Assembly (NCBI RefSeq): GCF_000482785.1 | Contig: NZ_AXWS01000019.1 | Location: 1-64,000, forward strand | Direction: 5' to 3' | Origin: Derxia gummosa DSM 723 | Lineage (GTDB): Bacteria; Pseudomonadota; Gammaproteobacteria; Burkholderiales; Burkholderiaceae_E | DNA length: 64,000 nt | Part shown: positions 31,534-40,938 of the stretch, in pieces | Position numbering within the stretch: the stretch's first letter is position 1 | Layout: the number at the start of each line of letters is the position of its first letter | Made by a program: the position numbers and the translations under genes | The notes under the pieces: model-generated | What the model saw: the letters and a program-made list of their open reading frames with translations, nothing else | Databases searched by the model: none | Told to the model about the DNA's origin: nothing

Positions 31534-34500
31534 ATGCCCAGCTACACCGGAACCGACAACGACGACACCCTGGCCGGCAGCACCGGCGCCGACACGCTGT
31601 CGGGCGGCCTCGGCAATGACAGCTACATCGTCAACCACCGCGGCGATGTCGTGATCGAGACCCATGGCGTGGGCGTGGACAGCATCGACGGCGGCATCGA
31701 CACGATCTTCACCTCGGTGCTCGTGGCCGGCGGCTACAGCCTGCTCGGCTCGTGGACGATCGAGAACCTCAGCTACATCGGCGCGCTCGCGGCCGTGCTG
31801 CGCGGCAACGCGCTCGACAACGTCATTCGCGGCGGTGACGGCGACGACCTGATCGACGGCAACTTCGGCAACGACAGCCTGTACGGCGGTGGCGGCAACG
31901 ACCGGCTCGACGGCGGCGCCGGCAACGACTTGCTCGACGGCGGAACGGGTAGCGACACCCTCAGCGGTGGCGTTGGCGACGACCTTTATCTCGTCGATTC
32001 GGTCGGCGACCGCGTGTACGAGGTCGCCGGCGCCGGCAACGACACCGTGCGCTCCGACGGCATCGTGCTCGACCTGCGCGGCAACCTCGTTAATGTCGAG
32101 AACGTCATCCATACCGGCGGCGCGGCGGTGACGATGTCGGGCAATGCCGGCGACAACCTCGTGCAGTCGCTCGGCGCCGGTGCCGACAGGCTCTACGGCT
32201 GGGCCGGCAACGACACGCTCGACGGCAGCGCTGGCGCCGACACGCTCTACGGTGGCAGCGGCGACGACCTCTACCGCGTCGGCAGCGGCGACGTGGTGGT
32301 CGAGCGCGCCGGCGAGGGCCGCGACACGCTGCTCGGCGAGCGCACCAGCCTGGCCGGCAGCCAGCTCGCGAACGTCGAGAACCTGCTCTACACGGGCACG
32401 GCCGGCGTCGCGATCACCGGCAACGCGCTCGACAACCTGCTCGCCGGCGGCATCGGCAAGGACACGATCGGCGGCGACGCCGGCAAGGACACGCTCGTCG
32501 GCGGCGCGGGCGCGGATTCGCTCACGGGCGGCGCTGGCGACGACGTGCTCTACGGCGGCGGCTGGAGGTTCGACAGCCGCTTCGCCGGCGACGACATGGC
32601 GCAGTACTTCACCTTCGGTAGCGATGACGGCGTGACCGACACGCTCACGGGCGGCGCCGGCAATGACCGCTATCTCATCGACAACCACGACGACGTCATC
32701 ATCGAGAAGCTCGCGGGCGGCGTCGACACCGTCGTCACCAGCGTCGATTTCAGCCTCGCCGACGCGGTCAATGTCGAGAACCTGATCGCTGTCGATGGCG
32801 CGCGCGTCGCGCAGGACAACTCGCCCTGGCTGCTCGAAGGCTCGGCCGGCGCCAACATCCTCATCGGCAACCAGTACGCCAACCTGCTCGTCGGCGGCGC
32901 GGGCGACGACACGCTGCTGGCCTCGCCGCTGGAGGGCAGCTACCAGTGGAGCGTGGCGGTCGACCAGCTCTTCGGCGGCGACGGCAACGACGTGCTCATC
33001 GCCGAGCGCGCCGCCGTGGTCGAGGGTGGTGCCGGTGATGACCTCTACGTGCTGGGTTCCCAGGTCTGGTACAGCGTCGGCGAGGCGACGCTGACCTCGA
33101 TCGTCGGCAACGACGAGTCGGGCAACGACACGGCGATCTTCATGAACAGCGGCTCGGGCGAGGCGCTCGACGGCGTCGAGAACTTCGTGCTCGCCGGCGC
33201 GGGCACGGCGGCCGAGCTGGCGGCGCATGCCGCGCAGAACGCGGCGCAGGCTCTGCTGTCGGACGTGCCCTACTGGTACGCCCCGGGCGCGGACCTGACC
33301 GGCAACGGGCTCGACAACGTCATCACCGGCAATGCGCGCGACAACCTGCTGCGCGGGCTCGCCGGCGACGACTCGATCATCGGCGGCGAGGGGGCCGACA
33401 CGCTCGACGGCGGCGAAGGCGCCGACACGCTGGTGGGCGGCCTGGGCAACGACGTCTATCGTCTCGACGGCGACGATGTCATCGTCGATGCCGGCGGCAT
33501 GGACATCGTCGAGTCCGACGTGTTCACGAGCTACACGCGCTGGTCGGGCATCGATGGGCTGCGCTACACCGGCACGACGGGCGTGCTGCTGCGCAACGCC
33601 GTCAACAACGGCAGCGCCGACCGCTTCGAAGGCGGCGCGGGCGATGACACCCTGCTCGGCTACGGCGGTGCCGACTCGCTGACCGGCGGTGCCGGCAACG
33701 ACTCGCTGCGCGGCGATGCCGGCAACGACACGCTCGAAGGCGGCGCGGGCGCCGACACGCTGATCGGCGGCGATGGCGACGACTACCTGAGCGGCGGCGC
33801 GGGCGCCGACAGCCTGGCGGGCGGCGACGGCAACGACAATTTGGCCGGCGACATGGCCGGCGACACCGTGCTCGGCGGCGCCGGCGACGACCACGTGTAC
33901 GGTAATGGGACGGGGCTCGGCGCGAGCATCGATGGCGGCGCCGGCAACGACTACGTCAGCGGCACCTCGGCTGACGACACGATCATCGGCGGCACCGGCA
34001 TGGACACGCTGTTCGGCGGCGACGGCAATGACCGTCTGGTCGGTGACAGCGTCGACTGGCGGCTCAGCGGCGGCGCCGGCAACGACACCATCCTCGGTGG
34101 CGGCTTCGCCAGCCTGATCGACGGTGGCGCGGGTAGCGACCTGATCGACCTGAGCGGCGTGTCGATCAGTCTCTCGATCGGCGGCTGGAGCGTGTCGAGC
34201 AGCGCGACGCTGGATGTCACCGGCGACGGCCTGGGCGTGACCGCCTCGGCCGACGTGTTCCGGCTCGGCACGGCCACCGGCGGCAATCTCGTCGCCGGGG
34301 CGAACGCCGCGGTGTTCGCGGGTGGCGTGGTCATCGCGGACTTCCAGTCGAGCCTCGACCAAATCCAGGTCGCGGCCGGGCTGGTCGGCGACGGCGATGC
34401 CGCGCTGGAGCAAGTCCAGACCGTGACCGCCTTCGGTGGCGGCTTCTCGGCAGCCTCGGAGCTGGTCATCTTCTCCTCGGACACGGTCGACTTCACCGCC

Positions 34501-34755
34501 GGCAGCGGCAGCTATGCCTACTGGAGCGAGCCTATCCGAGGCGGCAATCTCGAAGCCGTCATCGGCGACGCCGACAGCGCGTTGGCGACCGGCGAGTCGC
34601 GGCTGTTCGTCGTGGATGACGGCAGCTCGTCGGCGGTGTTCCGCTTCGTGAGCGCCGACGGCAATGCGGTGGTGTCGGCCAGCGAGCTGACGCTGCTCGG
34701 TGTGGTGATCGGCGACGCTGCGCTCACGGCGTCGGACTTCGGGCTGTTCGCCTGA
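31534..34755 (+). CDS. RTX-type calcium-binding repeat protein, type I secreted
   Basis: A 1073-aa acidic protein built almost wholly from hemolysin-type nonapeptide repeats (GGxGxDxLx), for example GGGGNDRLDGGAGNDLLDGG and GGAGNDSLRGDAGNDTLEGG, in at least seven clusters with non-repeat strands between. No signal peptide and no enzyme domain are seen. The last roughly 200 residues (from SADVFRLG) lack repeats and end LTLLGVV, ALTASDFGLFA, the expected type I secretion region. Calcium outside the cell would fold it. Its exporter genes lie downstream. It may be an S-layer-like, adhesive or capsule-associated surface protein. Confidence 0.9.
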   Translation: MPSYTGTDNDDTLAGSTGADTLSGGLGNDSYIVNHRGDVVIETHGVGVDSIDGGIDTIFTSVLVAGGYSLLGSWTIENLSYIGALAAVLRGNALDNVIRGGDGDDLIDGNFGNDSLYGGGGNDRLDGGAGNDLLDGGTGSDTLSGGVGDDLYLVDSVGDRVYEVAGAGNDTVRSDGIVLDLRGNLVNVENVIHTGGAAVTMSGNAGDNLVQSLGAGADRLYGWAGNDTLDGSAGADTLYGGSGDDLYRVGSGDVVVERAGEGRDTLLGERTSLAGSQLANVENLLYTGTAGVAITGNALDNLLAGGIGKDTIGGDAGKDTLVGGAGADSLTGGAGDDVLYGGGWRFDSRFAGDDMAQYFTFGSDDGVTDTLTGGAGNDRYLIDNHDDVIIEKLAGGVDTVVTSVDFSLADAVNVENLIAVDGARVAQDNSPWLLEGSAGANILIGNQYANLLVGGAGDDTLLASPLEGSYQWSVAVDQLFGGDGNDVLIAERAAVVEGGAGDDLYVLGSQVWYSVGEATLTSIVGNDESGNDTAIFMNSGSGEALDGVENFVLAGAGTAAELAAHAAQNAAQALLSDVPYWYAPGADLTGNGLDNVITGNARDNLLRGLAGDDSIIGGEGADTLDGGEGADTLVGGLGNDVYRLDGDDVIVDAGGMDIVESDVFTSYTRWSGIDGLRYTGTTGVLLRNAVNNGSADRFEGGAGDDTLLGYGGADSLTGGAGNDSLRGDAGNDTLEGGAGADTLIGGDGDDYLSGGAGADSLAGGDGNDNLAGDMAGDTVLGGAGDDHVYGNGTGLGASIDGGAGNDYVSGTSADDTIIGGTGMDTLFGGDGNDRLVGDSVDWRLSGGAGNDTILGGGFASLIDGGAGSDLIDLSGVSISLSIGGWSVSSSATLDVTGDGLGVTASADVFRLGTATGGNLVAGANAAVFAGGVVIADFQSSLDQIQVAAGLVGDGDAALEQVQTVTAFGGGFSAASELVIFSSDTVDFTAGSGSYAYWSEPIRGGNLEAVIGDADSALATGESRLFVVDDGSSSAVFRFVSADGNAVVSASELTLLGVVIGDAALTASDFGLFA

Positions 34756-34783
34756 GGCGGGCGCGCTCCTGCATCAAGCACCC

Positions 34784-34818
34784 TGGCCGTGGTCCGCGTC
34801 TGCGATGCGCCACGGCCA
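34784..34818 (+). terminator. hairpin after the RTX gene, terminator-like
   Basis: TGGCCGTGG (34784-34792) pairs perfectly with CCACGGCCA (34810-34818) around a 17-base loop, 29 bases after the RTX stop. There is no T-run, so it may be a 3' stabiliser or partial terminator that lowers expression of the downstream exporter genes. Confidence 0.4.
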
Positions 34819-34984
34819 CACCGCCGCGCATCTCAGGCCTTCGGCGGCAACAACTTCCGTCAGCATGCGACAGCCGTGACCCGCACGCCCGTCCGCCAGG
34901 TCGGGTGTGCGACCCTCGCGCGTCCGCGCCCGAGGGCGCACCTCACCGACTTGCGCCGGCCGCGTGCCGGCGCCAACTGCTTCC

Positions 34985-36226
34985 ATGCGCGTCCTGTTCA
35001 TCCACCAGAACTTCCCGGGCCAGTACAAGCACCTCGCGCCCGCGCTCGCCGCCGACCCCGAGAACGAGGTCGTCTGCATCGGCGAGGAGGGCGCGATCGC
35101 CCGCCTCGGTCCGCCACCCGCGCGGCTGAGATTCATCGGCTATCCGGCGCCGCGCGGCGCCGGCGAGGGCACCCACCACTATCTGCGCAGCACCGAGGCC
35201 GGCGTGCGGCGTGGCCAGGCGGTGACGCGCAAGCTCATGGACCTCAAGGCCGCCGGCTGGCTGCCCGACGTGGTGCTCGTGCATCCGGGCTGGGGCGAGT
35301 CGCTGTTCATCAAGGACGTGTTCCCGGCCACCAAGCTGTGCGTGTACCTGGAGTTCTTCTATCGCCCCGAAGGCTCCGACGTGGGCTTCGACGCCGAATT
35401 CCCCACCAGCCTCGACGACGTGTTCAAGCTGCGCATGCGGAACACGGTGCAGCTCGTGAGCATGGAACAGGCCGACATCGGCCTGAGCCCGACGCACTGG
35501 CAGCGCGCGCAATACCCGGCGTGGATGCGCGAGCGCATCCGCGTGATCCATGACGGCATCGACACCGCCGTGGTGGCGCCGTCGGCGGACGCGGGCTTCG
35601 AGCTGCCCGATGGCCGCACGCTGCGCCCCGGCGACGAGGTCATCACCTATGTCGCGCGCAACCTCGAGCCCTATCGCGGCTTCCACAGCTTCATGCGCGC
35701 GCTGCCGGCCATGCTTGACGCGCGGCCCGGCGCCACCGTGGTGGTGGTGGGCGGCGACGAGGTGAGCTACGGCCGCTCGGCGCCCGACGGCAAGACCTAC
35801 CGCGAGCTGTACGAGCCGCTCATCGCCGGCCATCCGGGGCGGCATCGCGTGCATTTCCTCGGCAAGCTGCCCTACGCGCGCTATCTCGACCTGCTGCGCG
35901 TGTCGCGCGTGCATCTCTATCTCACCTATCCCTTCGTGCTGTCGTGGTCGTCGATGGAAGCGATGGCGAGCGGCTGCTCGATGGTGGCCTCGGCCACGCC
36001 GCCGGTGCAGGAAGTGATGCGCGACGGCGTGAACGCGCGGCTGGTCGATTTCTTCGATCCGGCCGGCATCGCCAAGGCGGTGGTCGCCATCCTCGACGGC
36101 AGCGATCCGGATGCCGCGCGCCGCGCGCGCGCCCGCGCCGATGCCGTCGCGCAGTACGACCTGCGCGGCGCCTGCCTGCCGCAGCAGCTCGCGCTGGTGC
36201 GCGACCTCGCGGCGGGGCGGCTGTGA
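34985..36226 (+). CDS. GT4-type glycosyltransferase in the RTX/type I secretion cluster
   Basis: A 413-aa GT-B fold enzyme. The N-terminal domain starts MRVLFIHQNFPGQYKHLAPAL, and the C-terminal domain has VITYVARNLEPYRGFHSFMRAL, VVVVGGDEVSYG, VHFLGKLPYARYLDLLR, and the sugar-nucleotide site SWSSMEAMASGCSMVASATP. The opening motif is common in GT4 enzymes of surface-sugar loci. It lies between the RTX gene and the exporter genes on the same strand. Donor and acceptor are unknown; it could modify the RTX protein or work for the capsule. ATG 34985 is chosen because the upstream frame is not family-like. Confidence 0.88.
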   Translation: MRVLFIHQNFPGQYKHLAPALAADPENEVVCIGEEGAIARLGPPPARLRFIGYPAPRGAGEGTHHYLRSTEAGVRRGQAVTRKLMDLKAAGWLPDVVLVHPGWGESLFIKDVFPATKLCVYLEFFYRPEGSDVGFDAEFPTSLDDVFKLRMRNTVQLVSMEQADIGLSPTHWQRAQYPAWMRERIRVIHDGIDTAVVAPSADAGFELPDGRTLRPGDEVITYVARNLEPYRGFHSFMRALPAMLDARPGATVVVVGGDEVSYGRSAPDGKTYRELYEPLIAGHPGRHRVHFLGKLPYARYLDLLRVSRVHLYLTYPFVLSWSSMEAMASGCSMVASATPPVQEVMRDGVNARLVDFFDPAGIAKAVVAILDGSDPDAARRARARADAVAQYDLRGACLPQQLALVRDLAAGRL

Positions 36227-36350
36227 GGCGCGTCTTCGTCTCGCGCGTCGCCGGCTCGGCAACAGCCTCGTGCGCCCGCCTGCCGGCCGGCGCCCGCTTC
36301 GGCCGTGCGTGCGCCGGCCATTGCCCACCTCTTTCCCGCGGAGCCCTCGC

Positions 36351-38195
36351 ATGAAGGCCTTCCTGCGCGACCACCGTCGCTTCTTCGTCGCGGCGGGCGT
36401 GTTCAGCCTGTTCATCAACCTCGCGCTGCTGGCGCCGTCGCTGTTCATGCTGCAGGTGACCGACCGCGTGATGGCGAGCCGCAGCATCGAGACGCTGGTG
36501 ATGCTCGGCCTCATCACGCTGCTGTCGCTGCTGCTGATGCTGGTGCTCGACATGCTGCGCGCGCGCCTGCTGGCCATGGCCGGCGTGCAGCTCGAACGCA
36601 AGCTCGGCGCGACGCTGCTGCGCGAGATGTTCTATCGCCCGGCGGCGGGCGCGCCGGCCGGCTATGCGCTGCGCGATCTCGGCGCGCTGCGCGCCTTCCT
36701 CGGCGGCGCGGGCGTGATCTCGCTGTTCGACGTGGTGTGGATGCCCGTCTACATGGGCGTGATCTTCCTGTTCGACGGGCTGCTCGGCGCGATCGCGCTT
36801 GCAAGCGCTTTCATCCTCGTGGTGCTGGCGCTGGCGAACGAGCGGCTCACGCGCCGGCGCATGGAAAAGCTCCAGCAGGACACGCGCGACGCCAGCCGTC
36901 TGCTCGACGCGGTGGCGCGCGGCGGCGACGCGGTGCGCGCCATGGGCATGGCCGACGCGATCATCGGGCGCAACCGCGCGGCCCAGGCGCGGCTGCACGG
37001 CGAGCAGCTCGGCACCCAGCGCATCGCGGGCGCCATCGGCAGCCTGACGCGCTTCTTCCGCCAGGGGGTGCAGGTGGCGATGCTGGCCACCGGCGCCTGG
37101 CTGGTGGTGGAGCAGAAGGCGTCGCCGGGCGTGATGATCGCCGTCACGATCATCCTCGGCCGCGCGCTCGCGCCGGTGGAGGCGATCGTGGCGCAGTGGA
37201 AGGGGCTGGTGGAAGCGCGCGCGGCCTGGGAGCGGCTGACGCCGCTGCTCGCGCAGGCGACGCCGGGCCGCTTTGCCGGCCTGCCCGAGCCGACCGGCCG
37301 CGTCACGCTCGAAGGCGTGAGCTGGCGTCCCCAGGGCAGCGATCGCGCCATCGTGCGCGACCTGACGCTCGACATCGCGGCGGGCGAGGTGCTGGCTGTG
37401 ATCGGGCCGAGCGGCTCGGGCAAGTCCACGCTCGGCCGGCTGCTGGTGGGCGCGCTGCCGCCGGTCGCGGGCCGAGTGCGGCTCGACGGGGCGGAGCTGT
37501 CGCAATGGCCGCCGGAGCAGCTCGGTCGGCATGTGGGCTATCTGCCGCAGGACATCGCGCTGTTCCCGGCCAGCATCGCCGACAACATCGCGCGGCTCGG
37601 CCAGGGCGAGCCGGAGGCGGTGGTGGACGCCGCGAAGCGCGCCCGCGCGCACGAACTCATCGTCGGGCTGGCGGGCGGCTACGACACGCCGCTGCTCGAA
37701 GGCGGCGCGCCACTGTCGGGCGGCCAGCGCCAGCGCGTCGCGCTCGCCCGCGCCTGCTACGGCCGGCCGCGCTTCGTGGTGCTCGACGAGCCCAATGCCT
37801 TCCTCGACGAGACCGGCGAGCAGGCGCTGATCGAGGCCATCGCCAGCCTCAAGGCCGAGGGCGCGACGGTGGTGGTCATCACCCAGCGCAGCAAGCTGCT
37901 CAACATCGCCGACCGCGTGGTCGTGATGCGCGATGGCGCGATCGAGCGCGTGGGCGTGCGCGCGGCGGCCCAGCCCGGCGCGGCCGGCGCCCAGGGCGGC
38001 GTGGTCGCGCATCCGGGCGGCATGAACGCGGGCGGCATGCCGCCCGGTGCCATGGCGGGCGGCGCGCCGATGGCCGGGCAGGGCGCACGTCCCGCCGTCG
38101 TCGCGCCGGCTCTGCCCGGCAATGTGCAAACCCTTGCAGCACCGCGCGCGGCCGAGGGCGGCGCGGCGGGCAATTCCCCGGAGAACCGCGCATGA
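36351..38195 (+). CDS. type I secretion ABC transporter (PrtD-like permease/ATPase)
   Basis: A 614-aa half-transporter without an N-terminal peptidase or C39-like domain, as in PrtD/AprD. It has a membrane domain of about six helices (residues 15-300) starting FLRDHRRFFVAAGVFSLFIN, and an ATPase domain with Walker A GPSGSGKSTLGR, signature LSGGQRQRVALARA and Walker B FVVLDEPNAFLDE. The H-loop position reads VVITQRS, with Gln in place of His. A Gly/Met/Pro/Ala-rich tail (about 540-614) is unusual. It energises export of the RTX protein. Overlap with the next gene is ATGA. Confidence 0.93.
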   Translation: MKAFLRDHRRFFVAAGVFSLFINLALLAPSLFMLQVTDRVMASRSIETLVMLGLITLLSLLLMLVLDMLRARLLAMAGVQLERKLGATLLREMFYRPAAGAPAGYALRDLGALRAFLGGAGVISLFDVVWMPVYMGVIFLFDGLLGAIALASAFILVVLALANERLTRRRMEKLQQDTRDASRLLDAVARGGDAVRAMGMADAIIGRNRAAQARLHGEQLGTQRIAGAIGSLTRFFRQGVQVAMLATGAWLVVEQKASPGVMIAVTIILGRALAPVEAIVAQWKGLVEARAAWERLTPLLAQATPGRFAGLPEPTGRVTLEGVSWRPQGSDRAIVRDLTLDIAAGEVLAVIGPSGSGKSTLGRLLVGALPPVAGRVRLDGAELSQWPPEQLGRHVGYLPQDIALFPASIADNIARLGQGEPEAVVDAAKRARAHELIVGLAGGYDTPLLEGGAPLSGGQRQRVALARACYGRPRFVVLDEPNAFLDETGEQALIEAIASLKAEGATVVVITQRSKLLNIADRVVVMRDGAIERVGVRAAAQPGAAGAQGGVVAHPGGMNAGGMPPGAMAGGAPMAGQGARPAVVAPALPGNVQTLAAPRAAEGGAAGNSPENRA

Positions 38196-39523
38196 GCGCC
38201 ACGCCGCTTTCCGTTTCCGACGCGGTCGAGGTCGATGCGATCGACCGTCAGGCCGGTCGGCTCATCGCCCTCGGCGGCTGGACCATCGTCGTCATCGTCG
38301 GCGGCATGCTGCTGTGGCTGCTGTACGCGCCGCTCGCGGGCGCGGCCTACGGTTCGGGCATGGTGCGCGTCGATACCCAGCGCAAGACCGTGCAGCACCG
38401 CGACGGCGGCATCGTCAAGACCATCCTCGTGCGCGAGGGCCAGCACGTGACCGCCGGCGCGACCCTGGTCGAGCTGGAGGACGTGCGACTCGACGCCAGC
38501 GCCGACGCGCTCGAAGGCCAGCTCGCGGCCGAGCAGCTCAAGGCGTCGCGGCTCGCGGCCGAGCGCCTGCTCGCGTCGTCGTGGGCGCCGCCGGCCGACA
38601 TCGTCGCGCGCGGCCGAAAGGAGCCGCGCCTCGCGGCCGCGATCGCGCAGGAGGTGGCGCTGTTCAAGGCGCGGCGCGCGCGGCTCGACGGCCAGATCGC
38701 GCTCACGCGCAAGCAGATGGACGACGTCAAGGTGCAGCTCGCCGCGCGCGAACGCGAGTTCGCGTCGGCCAGCCAGGCGCTCGCGCTCATGGACGAGGAG
38801 ATCGCCGCCAACCAGCGCCTGCTGGAGCAGAACTACGTCAACAAGGTGCGCGTGGTGACGCTCCAGCGCAGCGCGGCCGAGTACCGCATGCGCATCGACG
38901 ACAACCGCGCCGAGACCGCCAAGGCCGCGCAGACGCTGTCCGACCTGGAGCTGCGCCTCGCCAGCGTGGGCGACGGCACGGTGCAGGAGGCCAGCAACGA
39001 CCTGCGCGACACCCAGGCCCGCATCGTCGAGATCGAGGAGCGGCTGCGCGCCGCGCGCGACGCGACCGATCACAAGCTCATCGTCGCGCCGGTGTCGGGC
39101 CGGGTCATCGACCTCAAGGTGACGACGCCGGGCAGCGCGCTCGGCCCGCGCGATCCGGTGCTCGACATCGTTCCCGACGACGCGCCGCTCATCGTCGAGA
39201 CGCGGCTGCCGGTCGATGCCGTCCAGCATCTGCGCACCGGCCAGCAGGCCGACGTGCGGCTGACGGCCGTGAAGCTGCGCGCCGCGCGCACCTTCATCGG
39301 CGAGGTGGTGTACGTGTCGGCCGACGCGCTGGAGGATCGCCGCACCGGCGCGCCCTACTACCTCGCGCACGTCAAGCTCGACCGCGCCGCGCTCGACGAG
39401 GCCGGCGTCGAGCTGCGCCCGGGCATGGCGGCGGAGGTGTTCGTGCGCACCCGCGAGCGCACCGCCTTCGACTACCTGAGCGAGCCCTTCACGGCGGCGA
39501 TGCACCGCGCCTTCAGGGAGTAG
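38192..39523 (+). CDS. type I secretion periplasmic adaptor (HlyD/PrtE family)
   Basis: A 443-aa membrane fusion protein. It has one N-terminal membrane helix (GWTIVVIVGGMLLWLLYAPL), then the first lipoyl half (VQHRDGGIVKTILVREGQHV), a long coiled coil (about residues 95-290), the second lipoyl half (LIVAPVSGRVIDLKVTTPGS), and the C-terminal RTX adaptor motif ELRPGMAAEVFVRTRERTAF. It bridges the ABC exporter to an outer-membrane TolC channel; no TolC gene is in this cluster, so one elsewhere must be shared. Its 3' end overlaps the convergent GT61 gene by 11 bases. Confidence 0.93.
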   Translation: MSATPLSVSDAVEVDAIDRQAGRLIALGGWTIVVIVGGMLLWLLYAPLAGAAYGSGMVRVDTQRKTVQHRDGGIVKTILVREGQHVTAGATLVELEDVRLDASADALEGQLAAEQLKASRLAAERLLASSWAPPADIVARGRKEPRLAAAIAQEVALFKARRARLDGQIALTRKQMDDVKVQLAAREREFASASQALALMDEEIAANQRLLEQNYVNKVRVVTLQRSAAEYRMRIDDNRAETAKAAQTLSDLELRLASVGDGTVQEASNDLRDTQARIVEIEERLRAARDATDHKLIVAPVSGRVIDLKVTTPGSALGPRDPVLDIVPDDAPLIVETRLPVDAVQHLRTGQQADVRLTAVKLRAARTFIGEVVYVSADALEDRRTGAPYYLAHVKLDRAALDEAGVELRPGMAAEVFVRTRERTAFDYLSEPFTAAMHRAFRE

Positions 39524-40790
39524 CGGCGCGCTCGTCGGCGCGGCGGCGCGCGACCTCGATCGCGTCGCGCACATCCTCCAGCGCGTACTCGTAGCGGATG
39601 CTGGTGCCGGTGCCGACCTGAGCCTCCACCGACGGCCGCAGGTACACGATGTCCTGGTCGCGCAGCGCCGCGATGCTGCTCTGGTTCCAGTTCGACACCA
39701 TGTTGAACAGCGTGAGGTTGACGGTGCTGGCGGGGCTGAACAGCGTGTTGTGCGTACCGCTGCCGAACTCGCCCGCGACGAGGCGCGCGCGCGAGAACAT
39801 CAGCAGCTGGTCGGGCCAGGACAGGGTCTCGGGGCGGATCGGCACCACGCCGGCATCGCGCATCACCGCCTCGATCTCGAGCGCGTTCGCCAGCGTGCGC
39901 CGGCCCTGGTCGGCATAGCCTTCGCGCGAGATGAAGAACTCGGTCGGCAGGTCGGGCCGCTCGGGCTGCCAGCGCAGGCCGAAGCGGTCGTAGACGAACT
40001 CGACGAACTCGTTCATGCGCGGCGAGATCAGCGGGCTGACGCGCAGCAACGAGGGCACGATCAGCCGCTCGGCATGCACGACGGTGGCGTTGTCGTCGTA
40101 GCTGACCAGCAGCTCCGGCGGCACGTTGAACAGCCGTTGCAGGAAGCCGCGCGCCCAAGGCGGCGTGCGGTCGGAGATGAGGAAGCGGAACGGCGGCCTG
40201 ACGATGCCGAGCCGTACCGCCTCGAAGAAGTTCCAGGCCATCGGCAGCGTGTCGAGGATCCAGTGGCCGTACACGTTGGGGCCGGGCTTGGCCAGACTCA
40301 CGAGCGTCGCGCCGCGCAGGTCGGGGCGCAGCACCGGTTCGTCCATGCCGCGCAGGAAGCGGCCGGTGACGGTGGTCTTGCCACCTGCCTGCGGGTCGGC
40401 CTTCTGGATCAGCTTGCTGACGAACAGCAGCCAGTAGGCCGAGGTGAGGTCGTCGTCGTAGAGCACGCGGCGCTGGGCGTCCATGACCGTGCCGCCCTTG
40501 CCGACATAGCAGTCGTGAAGCTCGAACAGCCCGCCCGGCGCGATCTCGCCCTTGAGACGCCCGTGGTAGTGCGCGAATTCGGGGGTGCAGCGGTAGTCCT
40601 TGACGAGCGGGCGTGGCGGCGCGACCTGCTGGGCCGGGAACAGCCGCGTCTTGAACTCGGCGGCGCTGCAATAGTGGTGGGCGAGGCCCTCGACCGTGAG
40701 CTGCTTGAGCCGCTTGTCGAGGGGGCCGGGCTTGGGGCGAGCGGCGCGGGCTGGTCGGGGCGCGGCGGCGGGAGGCGTGATGTCGGACAT
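39513..40790 (-). CDS. glycosyltransferase family 61 protein
   Basis: A 425-aa enzyme of the GT61 type (DUF563). Recognisable motifs are NVYGHWILDTLPMAWNFFEA, the middle TEFFISREGYADQGRR, and EFGSGTHNTLFSPASTVN, which corresponds to the family's G(A/S)G(L/T)xNxLF box. GT61 includes xylosyl- and N-acetylglucosaminyltransferases; the sugar cannot be told. ATG 40790 follows a GAAGAA ribosome-binding site. It lies divergent from kpsM across 148 bases, which should hold both promoters (a TAGAAT at 40869-40874 is a possible -10 for kpsM). Confidence 0.85.
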   Translation of the reverse strand: MSDITPPAAAPRPARAARPKPGPLDKRLKQLTVEGLAHHYCSAAEFKTRLFPAQQVAPPRPLVKDYRCTPEFAHYHGRLKGEIAPGGLFELHDCYVGKGGTVMDAQRRVLYDDDLTSAYWLLFVSKLIQKADPQAGGKTTVTGRFLRGMDEPVLRPDLRGATLVSLAKPGPNVYGHWILDTLPMAWNFFEAVRLGIVRPPFRFLISDRTPPWARGFLQRLFNVPPELLVSYDDNATVVHAERLIVPSLLRVSPLISPRMNEFVEFVYDRFGLRWQPERPDLPTEFFISREGYADQGRRTLANALEIEAVMRDAGVVPIRPETLSWPDQLLMFSRARLVAGEFGSGTHNTLFSPASTVNLTLFNMVSNWNQSSIAALRDQDIVYLRPSVEAQVGTGTSIRYEYALEDVRDAIEVARRRADERAATP

Positions 40791-40938
40791 GTTTCTTCGC
40801 TGCGGTGGACGTGTATAGCCTGCCACGCCCGGAGGAGGTCCGACCCGAAGACGCAAGTTGGCCGAGGCTAGAATCCGTGCGCCCGTCGGCGTTGCAGGCA
40901 TCGCGCCGCCAGATCACGGGTCGAAAGCGCACCGGTTC

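Noticed and set aside
31800-34150. Regularly spaced short repeats that could suggest a CRISPR array
   Set aside because: The period is 27 bases in frame and encodes GGxGxDxLx repeats; no constant direct repeats with unique spacers and no cas genes are present.
31327-34413. 1028-codon frame opposite the RTX gene
   Set aside because: A mirror of the repeat-rich RTX coding sequence; its own repetitive VVAGAA/VGA pattern is only the complement of the nonapeptide repeats.
36111-36350. Upstream extension of the type I ABC transporter frame
   Set aside because: These 80 codons overlap the glycosyltransferase and are Arg/Pro-rich; the family N-terminus FLRDHRRFF begins right after ATG 36351.
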